The notes below the pieces were generated by a model. That model had not been told where the DNA came from. It made no database searches and worked only from the letters and a program-made list of their open reading frames with translations. Position numbers and translations under genes: made by a program. From JAJYVT01 sp035534455 (lineage in GTDB: Bacteria; Actinomycetota; Acidimicrobiia; Acidimicrobiales; RAAP-2): DNA of 64,000 nt. This document shows positions 43,501 through 50,535 of the stretch, piece by piece. The stretch lies in contig DATLRV010000012.1 of the NCBI GenBank assembly GCA_035534455.1, positions 9,708-73,707 of the forward strand, given 5' to 3'. Position 1 is the stretch's first letter, and each line of letters starts with the position of its first letter.

Positions 43501-43564
43501 ATTGTGCAACCAGACGCAATTGTGCAACCAGACGCACAACCAGACGCAATTGTGCAACCAGACG
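43501..43564. repeat. Tandem 18-bp repeat
   Basis: Unit ATTGTGCAACCAGACGCA occurs twice in full (43501-43518, 43519-43536), then a 12-base partial unit lacking ATTGTG (43537-43548), then a near-full copy (43549-43564). It is clearly more AT-rich than the flanks and lies between hsp20 and the acetyltransferase ribosome site, 36 bases before the GTG. Confidence 0.85.
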
Positions 43565-43600
43565 TCCGCGGAGGCGTCGGCACTTGGCCAAGGAGTTGCC

Positions 43601-44260
43601 GTGTCGGACGGGTCTGAGACCGAGGTGGCGACCGGGGTCGGACCCGGCGCGCGCGCCACGCCGCCTGCCTACCCCAAGAGCGCCGAGCGCGACGCGCGCA
43701 TCCGCAACGGGGAGGTGGTGCACGTCCGTCCGATCCGGCCCGACGACGGGGCGATGCTCGTCGCGTTCCACGCGTTGCTGTCTCCCCAGTCGATCTACCT
43801 CAGGTTCTTCAACTTCCACCCCGTGCTCTCGGCCCGCGAAGTCGAGCGGTTCACCAACGTCGATTACGTCGACAGGCTTGCCCTCGTGGTGCTCGCGGCG
43901 GGGCGGCTCGTGGCGGTCGGCCGGTACGATCGGCTTGCAGGGACCGACGACGCCGAGGTTGCCTTCTTGGTCGAAGACGACTACCAGCACCAGGGCATCG
44001 GGACCCTGCTCGCGGACGAGCTCGCGCGGGCTGCACGCGCCCGAGGCGTCCGGGGGTTCGTGGCGGACACGCTCGCGGAGAACGTCGGGATGCTCGAGAT
44101 GTTCCGCGCCACCGGGTTTCCCGTACGTTCCGGGTTCGAAGAAGGCGTCGTGAAGGTGAGGTTCGCCATCGACCCGGTGCCCGCGTACCTCGACGCACTG
44201 CGCCGCCGTGAGGCAGACCGGCGGATCGTGAGCGGACCCGCCGGGGGCGCCGCGTGCTGA
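43601..44260 (+). CDS. GNAT family acetyltransferase (Pat-like)
   Basis: About 219 residues. N-terminal disordered segment, then a GNAT domain: VVHVRPIRPDDGAMLVAFHA, SPQSIYLRFFNFHPVLS, EVAFLVEDDYQHQGIGTLLA (acetyl-CoA loop QHQGIG) and ENVGMLEMFRATGF. The pattern LSPQSIYLRFF is typical of protein lysine acetyltransferases related to Pat/PatZ. GTG 43601 follows AAGGAG at six bases; the frame upstream only reads through the 18-bp repeat. It overlaps the HDAC-type gene, suggesting that both act on the same lysine modifications. Confidence 0.87.
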   Translation: MSDGSETEVATGVGPGARATPPAYPKSAERDARIRNGEVVHVRPIRPDDGAMLVAFHALLSPQSIYLRFFNFHPVLSAREVERFTNVDYVDRLALVVLAAGRLVAVGRYDRLAGTDDAEVAFLVEDDYQHQGIGTLLADELARAARARGVRGFVADTLAENVGMLEMFRATGFPVRSGFEEGVVKVRFAIDPVPAYLDALRRREADRRIVSGPAGGAAC

Positions 44261-45345
44261 TCGTCGCCGGGCCGGTCGGTGCATCGGAGCACGACGGGGG
44301 ATCGCATCCCGAGCGCCCGGCACGCGTCGGGGCGGTGCTTGCGGGGATCGACGACCTCCATCTCGGGAGCGACCTCATCACCGTGGACGCGCGGCCCGCC
44401 ACCCGGGACGACCTCCTGCGTGTCCACGACGCCCAGTACGTCGACGAGCTCGAGGCGTTCTCGCGCCGCGGGGGAGGCTCGCTCGACCCGGACACCTACG
44501 TGACGGACACCTCCTGGGATGCGGCGCGCCGTGCGGCCGGCGCGGGCATCGCGGCGGTCGACGCGCTCGGCGCTCGAGGCGAGGGGGTCGCGTTCGTCGT
44601 GGTGCGCCCGCCGGGGCACCACGCCGAGGGGGCACGCGGGATGGGCTTCTGCCTGCTCAACAATGTCGCGGTCACGGCCGCGGCGCTCACGGCCCGCGGC
44701 GAGCGCGTCGTCGTGGTGGACTGGGACGTCCACCACGGCAACGGCACCCAGGAGATCTTCTGGGACGATCCCGCGGTGCTGTACGTCTCGACGCACCAGT
44801 GGCCGCTGTACCCGGGGACGGGACGCCCCGAGGAGGTCGGCGGACCGGGGGCGATCGGAGCGACGCTCAACGTGCCGCTGCCCCCCGGCGCGACCGGCGA
44901 CGTGCTGCTCCAGGTGATGGACGACGTCGTGGCGCCGGCGGTCGAGGCGTTCCGGGCGGACTGGGTGCTCGTGTCGTGCGGGTACGACGCCCACCGCGAC
45001 GACCCGCTCGCCGAGCTCATGCTGTCGAGCGCGGACTTCGGCGCGCTCGCCCGACGCGTCGCCCAGTTCGTGCCGTCGCCCGGCCGGCTGGTCCTGTTCC
45101 TCGAAGGCGGCTACGACCTGCAGGCGTTGCGTCGCTCCACCGCGGCCACGTTGGGCGCCCTCATGGGCGATCCCGCCGAGCCCGAGGCGCCGACGTTCGG
45201 GGGGCCGGGCGGCGACGCGGTGCGCTCGGCGGCGCGGGATCGAAAGCGCGCCCTCGACGAGGCGTCGGACCGCCTCCACGCCCTCGGGTCGCTCGACGCC
45301 CCGGTCACGGTGCGGCGACGTGACGAATCAGGAGGGGCGCCGTGA
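44254..45345 (+). CDS. Histone deacetylase family protein (AcuC/HDAC class II-like)
   Basis: About 363 residues of the arginase-deacetylase fold. Key parts: SHPERPARVGAVL, VVRPPGHHAEGARGMGFCLL (tandem His), VVDWDVHHGNGTQEIF (zinc Asp/His), VSCGYDAHRDDPL (zinc Asp) and FLEGGYDLQAL (catalytic Tyr). Such enzymes remove acyl groups from lysines or polyamines. Its GTG overlaps the acetyltransferase stop by seven bases and its own stop overlaps the next gene by four, a tightly coupled three-gene operon. Confidence 0.93.
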   Translation: MLIVAGPVGASEHDGGSHPERPARVGAVLAGIDDLHLGSDLITVDARPATRDDLLRVHDAQYVDELEAFSRRGGGSLDPDTYVTDTSWDAARRAAGAGIAAVDALGARGEGVAFVVVRPPGHHAEGARGMGFCLLNNVAVTAAALTARGERVVVVDWDVHHGNGTQEIFWDDPAVLYVSTHQWPLYPGTGRPEEVGGPGAIGATLNVPLPPGATGDVLLQVMDDVVAPAVEAFRADWVLVSCGYDAHRDDPLAELMLSSADFGALARRVAQFVPSPGRLVLFLEGGYDLQALRRSTAATLGALMGDPAEPEAPTFGGPGGDAVRSAARDRKRALDEASDRLHALGSLDAPVTVRRRDESGGAP

Positions 45346-45800
45346 CGGCGCCGATGCAGATCGTCGTCGGCTACGACGGGTCGCCGGACTCCGAGGACGC
45401 ATTGCGGTGGGCCGCATCGGTCGCTGCGGAGCTCGGGGCGACCTTGTGCGTCGCCCACGCCGTCGGCCTCCTCGAACACGCGCACCTGGTGCCCCTCTCC
45501 GCGCACGAGGAGCGCGCACGATCCGTCGCCGCCCACGCGGGCGTGGACGCGGCGGCGTTCGAGTGGTGCGTCCTCGACGGCGAGCCCGCCTCGGTCCTGT
45601 GCCGCCTGGCAGAGGGGGCCGACGGCCCGGTGCTGCTCGTCGTCGGCACGCGTGGTGCCGGCGAGCATCCCGGTGCGGTCCTCGGCAGCACGAGCCTCGC
45701 GCTGGCGGAGCGTGCGCCAGCTCCCGTCGTCGTCGTGCCGCGCGGCCCCTCTGCGGAGATCAGGCCGCGTCGCGTGCCCGACGGATCTCCTCGAGCGTGA
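45342..45800 (+). CDS. Universal stress protein (UspA family)
   Basis: About 152 residues, one Usp domain: IVVGYDGSPDSEDALRWAAS at the start and VVGTRGAGEHPGAVLGSTSL near the end, the G-2x-G-9x-G(S/T) ATP-binding motif. GTG 45342 overlaps the deacetylase stop (GTGA), so it is the third gene of the acetylation operon. Mycobacterial Usp genes are frequent DosR targets. The C-terminal tail (after VVVVPRGP) overlaps a short convergent gene. Confidence 0.92.
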   Translation: MTAPMQIVVGYDGSPDSEDALRWAASVAAELGATLCVAHAVGLLEHAHLVPLSAHEERARSVAAHAGVDAAAFEWCVLDGEPASVLCRLAEGADGPVLLVVGTRGAGEHPGAVLGSTSLALAERAPAPVVVVPRGPSAEIRPRRVPDGSPRA

Positions 45801-45969
45801 ACGTGACATCCTCGATCAAGTAGGGGCTCAGCGCCAGGCGCGTCCGTCGCTCGCCGCGCTGGGCGCGGCCGGGCGGGCGGTGCTTGGCGACCTGCACCGC
45901 GGCTCCGTGGCGAAGTCGACGGACCTCGTGCTCCTCGTGCTGCCCGGGGGTGACTGCGATGGTGCTCAT
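45760..45969 (-). CDS. Small hypothetical protein
   Basis: A 69-residue basic protein, STIAVTPGQHEEHEVRRLRH, ending ALSPYLIEDVTFTLEEIRRA. ATG 45969 has GGAG only two bases before it, so initiation is uncertain. It overlaps the 3' end of the convergent Usp gene by 41 bases. A weak DosR-like palindrome lies 36-49 bases upstream, which supports a real promoter. No family recognised. Confidence 0.42.
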   Translation of the reverse strand: MSTIAVTPGQHEEHEVRRLRHGAAVQVAKHRPPGRAQRGERRTRLALSPYLIEDVTFTLEEIRRARDAA

Positions 45970-46004
45970 GGCTCCATTCGACGCCGTCGTGGTGCCCGCC
46001 GACA

Positions 46005-46018
46005 GGGCCGAAGGGCCC
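46005..46018. promoter_or_regulatory. Weak DosR-like palindrome
   Basis: GGGCCGAAGGGCCC (reverse strand GGGCCCTTCGGCCC) matches about 10 of 14 core positions. It lies 36 bases upstream of the small minus-strand gene ending at 45760 and downstream of the Usp/DevS operon. High GC makes a chance match plausible. Confidence 0.3.
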
Positions 46019-46044
46019 GTCCCCGCCGCCGACGCGTGACGCGT

Positions 46045-46114
46045 CGTGCCCCGTGCCCCGTGCCCCGTGCCCCGTGCCCCGTGCCCCGTGCCCCGTGCCT
46101 CGTGCGACGTGCGA
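46045..46114. repeat. Tandem 7-bp repeat (CGTGCCC)n
   Basis: Ten contiguous 7-base units: seven perfect CGTGCCC, one CGTGCCT, then two CGTGCGA. It is intergenic, starting next to a 7-1-7 palindrome (GACGCGTGACGCGTC, 46031-46045), and lies just downstream of the Usp gene stop at 46139. Such heptamer arrays can vary in copy number. Confidence 0.9.
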
Positions 46115-46138
46115 CGCCCGCGAGCGGTGGTGGAGGGC

Positions 46139-46621
46139 TCAGCGACCGTGGGCGGCGTCGCCGTGGAAGACCAGGACCGGGCAGTGCGCCTGCGCGGCGC
46201 AGTGCTCGCTCACCGAGCCGATCAGCATGCCCGCGAACTGGCCGTGCCCGCGTGAGCCGACGACGAGCAGCGTCGCCGTCCTCGAGGCGTCCACGAGCAC
46301 CTGGGCAGGATGTCCCTGGACCGTCTCGCTCTCCACCGAGAGACCCGCGTGGCGCTCGAGCAACCGGCTCGCCGCCGCGGTGAGGATCCGCTCGGCGTCC
46401 GCCGACGGGTTGTAGTCGTCGGTGAGAGGGAGGGCCCAGCCGTAGCTGGTGGGCCAGTCCCACGCCGCGACGAGCTTGACGGGCGCACCGGTCCTCTCGG
46501 CGTAGTCCCCTGCCCAGTCGAGCGCGGCGAGGGCGGATGTCGACCCGTCGATCCCCACCACGACCGGTCCACCTCGCGCGCTCGCGCCGGTGGCCGACGC
46601 CGCCTCGGTCGCCCGCGTCAC
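46139..46621 (-). CDS. Universal stress protein (UspA family)
   Basis: About 160 residues with one Usp domain. Start of the domain: VVVGIDGSTSALAALDWAGD; ATP loop: VVGSRGHGQFAGMLIGSVSE. The ending HCPVLVFHGDAA is typical. GTG 46621 overlaps the stop of the sensor kinase gene by four bases (GTGA), so it is cotranscribed with it. The first 17 residues are low complexity (Ala/Thr/Ser). Confidence 0.92.
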   Translation of the reverse strand: MTRATEAASATGASARGGPVVVGIDGSTSALAALDWAGDYAERTGAPVKLVAAWDWPTSYGWALPLTDDYNPSADAERILTAAASRLLERHAGLSVESETVQGHPAQVLVDASRTATLLVVGSRGHGQFAGMLIGSVSEHCAAQAHCPVLVFHGDAAHGR

Positions 46622-47778
46622 AGCGGGACCCGCCAGACGATCGAGGTGCCGCCGGAGTCGCGCGCCTCCACCGACAGCTCGCCGCCGAGCTTCTCGGCCC
46701 GCCTGCGCAGGTTGGCAAGGCCGAGGCCCCCTGTCCCCTGGCCGTCGGGCGCCGTGGCGATGCCCCGGCCGTCGTCCACGACCTCGAGCGAAAGGGTGGA
46801 TTCGTCGACCCGCAGGCGGACCTCTGCCCGCGACGCCTGCGCGTGCCGGCCGACGTTCGTGAGGGCCTCGCGGATCGTGAACAGGAGGTGGTCGGTGACG
46901 AAGTCGGGCACCGACGTCTCCACCGGCCCCTCGAAGAACACCGCGACGTCGAACCCGACGACCGGCCGGAGCTCGCGTACGAGGGCGAGCACGCCCGCCC
47001 TGACCCCGGTTCTCGTCGTGGATGTCCCCGCGAGCTCGAAGATCGACGACCGGATCTGACGGATGGTGTCGTCGAGGTCGCCGATCGCACGCTGGACGCG
47101 TTCGAGCGTCTCGCCGGCGAGCAGAGGGCGGGCGACGCCCTGCAGGCTGAGTCCCACCGCGAAGAGCCGCTGGATCACGGCGTCGTGCAGGTCCCTCGCG
47201 ATGCGGTCACGGTCCTCGAGCACCGCCACCTGCCGGACGCGTTCTTGGAGGCGCGTGTTCTCGATCGCGATGCCCGCCGCCTGTGCGAACGCGCCGACGA
47301 GCTCCTCGTCGTCCTGGGTGAACTCCTCCCAGCCGATCTTCTCGGTGAGGTAGAGGTTTCCGTACACCTCGTTGTGGGCGCCGACTGGGACCCCGAGGAA
47401 CGAACGCATCTCGGGATGGTTCGCCGGGAACCCCGCGCTCTGCGGATGTTCCGAGATGTTCCTGATGCGCAGTGCCTTGGGGTCCACGATCAGGAGGCCG
47501 AGAACGCCGAGGCCGGTGGGCCGTACGCCGATCGCCCGCTCCTCCTCGCCGCTCATACCGACCGTGATGAACTCCGAGAGCCCCGTGCGGTCCTCGTTCA
47601 GCACGCCGAGGGCGCCGTAGCGCGCGCCGGTCATCGAGCACGCTTCCTGGACGAAGTGCTCGAGGAGCACGGGCAGGCTGAGGTCCGCCTCGAGGTGGAG
47701 GACCGCCTCGAGGAGGCGCCGCAGCGTCGCGGGATCTTCGATGCGCCTGTGGGGCATCGAGCGAATGCTACTGGTCAT
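46618..47778 (-). CDS. devS: DevS/DosS-like sensor histidine kinase with GAF domain
   Basis: About 386 residues: one GAF domain (about 37-178), a HisKA_3 dimerisation domain with phospho-accepting His198 in RDRIARDLHDA, and an ATPase domain (EALTNVGRHAQAS N-box, VVDDGRGI, GGLGLANLRRRAEKL). The GAF segment GFPANHPEMRSFLGVPV contains His121, matching His149 of mycobacterial DosS, the haem ligand for sensing O2, NO and CO; DosS has two GAF domains, this has one. ATG 47778 follows GGAAGGAGG. It should phosphorylate the DevR-like regulator encoded nearby. Confidence 0.9.
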   Translation of the reverse strand: MTSSIRSMPHRRIEDPATLRRLLEAVLHLEADLSLPVLLEHFVQEACSMTGARYGALGVLNEDRTGLSEFITVGMSGEEERAIGVRPTGLGVLGLLIVDPKALRIRNISEHPQSAGFPANHPEMRSFLGVPVGAHNEVYGNLYLTEKIGWEEFTQDDEELVGAFAQAAGIAIENTRLQERVRQVAVLEDRDRIARDLHDAVIQRLFAVGLSLQGVARPLLAGETLERVQRAIGDLDDTIRQIRSSIFELAGTSTTRTGVRAGVLALVRELRPVVGFDVAVFFEGPVETSVPDFVTDHLLFTIREALTNVGRHAQASRAEVRLRVDESTLSLEVVDDGRGIATAPDGQGTGGLGLANLRRRAEKLGGELSVEARDSGGTSIVWRVPL

Positions 47779-47920
47779 CAACCGATGCCTCCTTCCGTCC
47801 GTGGTCCACCGGCGGACGTTGGGACCCGCCATGTGACCGAGGACCCTGTTGGCCAGGCGGTCCCCCTCCAAAATTGGTGGTGGTACCGCTCTTCCGGTGC
47901 ATGATCGTCGGAGGTGGTCG

Positions 47921-48322
47921 ATGGCCGAGGCGAGAGTGGCGGCGATGTCCATGTACAGCGAGCTCCTGGCGATGTCCGTGACGGCCGACGACGGCACCGC
48001 CGACCCGGCGTTCCCGACCGAGAAGCGCCTGTTGGACGAGCTCGCCGCGCAGCGCGACCGCCTCGAGGTCGAGAAGGCGATCTCCCCCGACCGTCGGTCG
48101 GACGCGCCGACGCGGGTGGCGAGCGAGCTCCAGTACGACCGGACGCTTCTCAAGCTCTGCCGGATGCACGGCATCGACTGCGACGTGGCGCGCTTCACAC
48201 AGCCCGCGCGCGAGCGCCGGAGATTGGAGCAGGCGCTCCATGCGGCGGGGGTCGACCTGCGACGGGGCCGTTACCACGGGCAGCGCCGCACGCCCGATCA
48301 CGAACCCCCCGACGGCTCCTGA
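47921..48322 (+). CDS. Hypothetical helical protein
   Basis: About 133 residues, unrecognised. Central helices PTEKRLLDELAAQRDRLEVE and LLKLCRMHGIDCDVARF, and a basic C-terminus ending in EPPDGS. ATG 47921 follows GGAGGTGG. It is divergent from the kinase operon and overlaps the 3' end of the devR-like gene by 25 bases. Its position between the two halves of the two-component system makes it worth noting. Confidence 0.6.
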   Translation: MAEARVAAMSMYSELLAMSVTADDGTADPAFPTEKRLLDELAAQRDRLEVEKAISPDRRSDAPTRVASELQYDRTLLKLCRMHGIDCDVARFTQPARERRRLEQALHAAGVDLRRGRYHGQRRTPDHEPPDGS

Positions 48323-48972
48323 CGGTCGAGGGACGAGCGTCGCTCGGCGAGCTTCGTGGCGAAGACCGCCGCCTCGGTCCGCCGCTCCATCCCCAGCTTC
48401 GCGAGGAGGTTGGAGACGTAGTTCTTGACGGTCTTCTCGGCCAAGAAGAGCTCCTCGCCGATCTGCCGGTTCGTGCGTCCCTCGGCGATCCGGTCGAGGA
48501 TGCGTCGCTCCTGGGCAGTCAGGGTCGCGAGGCGCTCGTCCTCCTGGGGTCCGCGGCGAAGGCGTTCGAGGACCCGCTCGGTGAGCTTGGGGTCGAGGAG
48601 GGTTCCGCCGGCACCGACCCTGCGGATGTCGGCGACGAGGTCCGTGCCGCCGATCTGCTTCAAGACGTAGCCCGCGGCCCCGGCCATGATCGCCGCGAGC
48701 AGCGCCTCGTCGTCGGCATACGAGGTGAGCATCAGGCAGGCGATCCCCGGGTGATCCGACCGGATCTGCCGGCAGACCTCGATCCCGCTGCCGTCGGGGA
48801 GGCGAACGTCAAGGATCGCCACATCGGGTTTGGCGAGCGGAATCCGGACGAGCGCGTCCTCGACCGTGCCGGCTTCGCCGACGACGCTGACGTCCTCCTC
48901 GGTCTCGATCAACGAGCGGAGCCCGGCCCGTACGACCTCGTGGTCGTCGAGCAGGAACACGCGCAGCGCCAT
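48298..48972 (-). CDS. devR: DevR/DosR-like NarL-family response regulator
   Basis: A 224-residue regulator. Receiver domain: VFLLDDHEVVRAGLRSL, phospho-acceptor Asp55 in AILDVRLPDG, Thr/Lys switch residues in MLTSY and VLKQI. LuxR-type DNA-binding domain: LTAQERRILDRIAEGRTNRQ, then FLAEKTVKNYVSNLLAKLGM and ERRTEAAVFAT. The recognition helix keeps Lys180, Lys183 and Asn184, equal to Lys179, Lys182 and Asn183 that DosR uses to read its box, so it should bind the same DNA. Matching palindromes occur across this region. Confidence 0.94.
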   Translation of the reverse strand: MALRVFLLDDHEVVRAGLRSLIETEEDVSVVGEAGTVEDALVRIPLAKPDVAILDVRLPDGSGIEVCRQIRSDHPGIACLMLTSYADDEALLAAIMAGAAGYVLKQIGGTDLVADIRRVGAGGTLLDPKLTERVLERLRRGPQEDERLATLTAQERRILDRIAEGRTNRQIGEELFLAEKTVKNYVSNLLAKLGMERRTEAAVFATKLAERRSSLDRQEPSGGS

Positions 48973-49040
48973 GTCCAGAGTCTGCCACGGACCGACCCCG
49001 TCGGTGACCGTTCGCCGACGGGTCGAGAGCGCCCGGGGGG

Positions 49041-50534
49041 TCAGCACCCGGACGTGGACAGGCTCGCGGCGAGCGCCTCGAGCGCCCACTTCACGCTGTC
49101 GTCGAACGCGCCCGAGGTGTCGAGGACGCGAGCGGTCGGCCACGGGTCGGCGACCCCCGCGAGCGCGTCCGCCACGTCGACGGTTGCATGGGAGTCGCCG
49201 CGTCCGCGATGCGGGCGCCCGGCGATGCGCGAAGCGCGCACCTCGGGGGCGCAACGGCATTCGAGCTCGACGAGTGCCGCTCCGGTCCGCCGAGCCGTGG
49301 TCGACGCGAGGTCGCGGAAGGCCGCGTCGGACCACGTGGCGTCGAGCACGACCGAGCGACCGCCGGTGAGCGGGTCAGCGGCTTTCGCGACGAGGTCCTC
49401 GTAGACCCCGAGCCGCTTCTCGGGGGTGTACGCACCGGTCGCGAAGGGAACGGGTCCGAGGTCGTCGGTGGTGCCTCGCGCACGGAGCTCGTCGGTCGAG
49501 AAGAGCGCCGCGCCGAGCTCGCGAGCGACGAAGGACGCGAGGGTCGACTTGCCGGTCCCGGGAAGCCCGCCGACGAGCACGAGGCGCGGGATCGCGGCCT
49601 CCATGTGCGAGATCGCCTGTGCGAGCACCGCAGAGGGTTCCGCCGCGAGCGCGCCGAGGCCCTGCTCGAGACGGAGGCACTCGACGAGGAGGCGCACGTG
49701 GGCCCGCACGGCGACGTAGAAGTGGAGGAGCGACTCGGGATGGTCGCTGGCGGAAGCCGTCCGGTACGCGTCGGCGAAGACCCGCGCCTCGCGCGGGGCA
49801 CCGATGCGCTCGAGGTCCTGGGCCAAGAAGGCGGCGTCCGCGACGACGTCGGCGTGACGGAGCCGATCGTCGAACTCGAGACAGTCCAGGATTCTGGGGC
49901 CGTCGCCCAGACAGAAGACGTCGGCGCCCTGCAGGTCGCCGTGCCCGTCGCAGATCGCGCCGTCACCGATCCGTCGGTCGAACAAGGTGTGCCACCCGGT
50001 CAAGAAGCGCTGTGCGAGCGTCGTGAGCCGCCGGTAGTCGTCGTGGTCGACGACGGGCCCAATGAACCTCCCGAGCGCCTCTTCGGTTGCCTGCCATCGC
50101 TGCCAGAGCGCGTCGGCGGTGGCCGAGGTGTCGATCATGGGCGACCGGCGCGCGGTCCGGTGGAAGCGTGCAAGGGTCTCGGCGATGCGCCAGAGCTCTT
50201 GGTCGACGTGCTCGCCGCGTTGGACCATCGATGCCAGGTTGCGATCCGCCGGGAGGCGGCGCATGACCACGGCGTGCTCCGCCGCGCGCCCGCCGACGAG
50301 CACCGTGGCCGTCCCCACGTACACGTCGGGGGACAGCCGGCGGTTCAGCTCGACCTCGCGCAGGCAGTCTTCGCGCCGGGCGTCGGCCTCGCGAAAGTCC
50401 GCGAACCCGTAGCTCACGGGTTTGCGTACCTTCACGACCCGGTCCCCGTAGAAGAAGAGCACCGACATGTGCGTCTCGAGCGCGGCGGCATCCATGAACG
50501 CTGCTCCGGGCGCGTCGCGCCGTTCCTCGGCCAT
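49041..50534 (-). CDS. APH-like / AAA P-loop kinase fusion (Rv2004c-like)
   Basis: About 497 residues. N-terminal phosphotransferase-like domain (VLFFYGDRVVKVRKPVSYGF, GAICDGHGDLQGADVFCL, LDCLEFDDRLR) and C-terminal P-loop kinase domain (LVLVGGLPGTGKSTLASFVA Walker A, SVVLDATWSDAAFRD). Rv2004c of M. tuberculosis has this architecture and is a DosR regulon gene; its substrate is unknown. The ATG at 50534 lies one base after the ftsH2 stop, so the two form an operon under the box at 52634. Confidence 0.87.
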   Translation of the reverse strand: MAEERRDAPGAAFMDAAALETHMSVLFFYGDRVVKVRKPVSYGFADFREADARREDCLREVELNRRLSPDVYVGTATVLVGGRAAEHAVVMRRLPADRNLASMVQRGEHVDQELWRIAETLARFHRTARRSPMIDTSATADALWQRWQATEEALGRFIGPVVDHDDYRRLTTLAQRFLTGWHTLFDRRIGDGAICDGHGDLQGADVFCLGDGPRILDCLEFDDRLRHADVVADAAFLAQDLERIGAPREARVFADAYRTASASDHPESLLHFYVAVRAHVRLLVECLRLEQGLGALAAEPSAVLAQAISHMEAAIPRLVLVGGLPGTGKSTLASFVARELGAALFSTDELRARGTTDDLGPVPFATGAYTPEKRLGVYEDLVAKAADPLTGGRSVVLDATWSDAAFRDLASTTARRTGAALVELECRCAPEVRASRIAGRPHRGRGDSHATVDVADALAGVADPWPTARVLDTSGAFDDSVKWALEALAASLSTSGC

Positions 50535-50535
50535 C

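Noticed and set aside
43501..43564. Possible CRISPR array or attachment site
   Set aside because: 18-base units are contiguous without spacers; no integrase or tRNA is adjacent.
46045..46114. Possible CRISPR array
   Set aside because: Repeat unit is 7 bases with no spacers and no cas gene nearby.
47779..47920. DosR-like site autoregulating the devS operon
   Set aside because: Segments such as GAGGACCCTGTTGGCC and GGGACCCGCC match the core too poorly to call.
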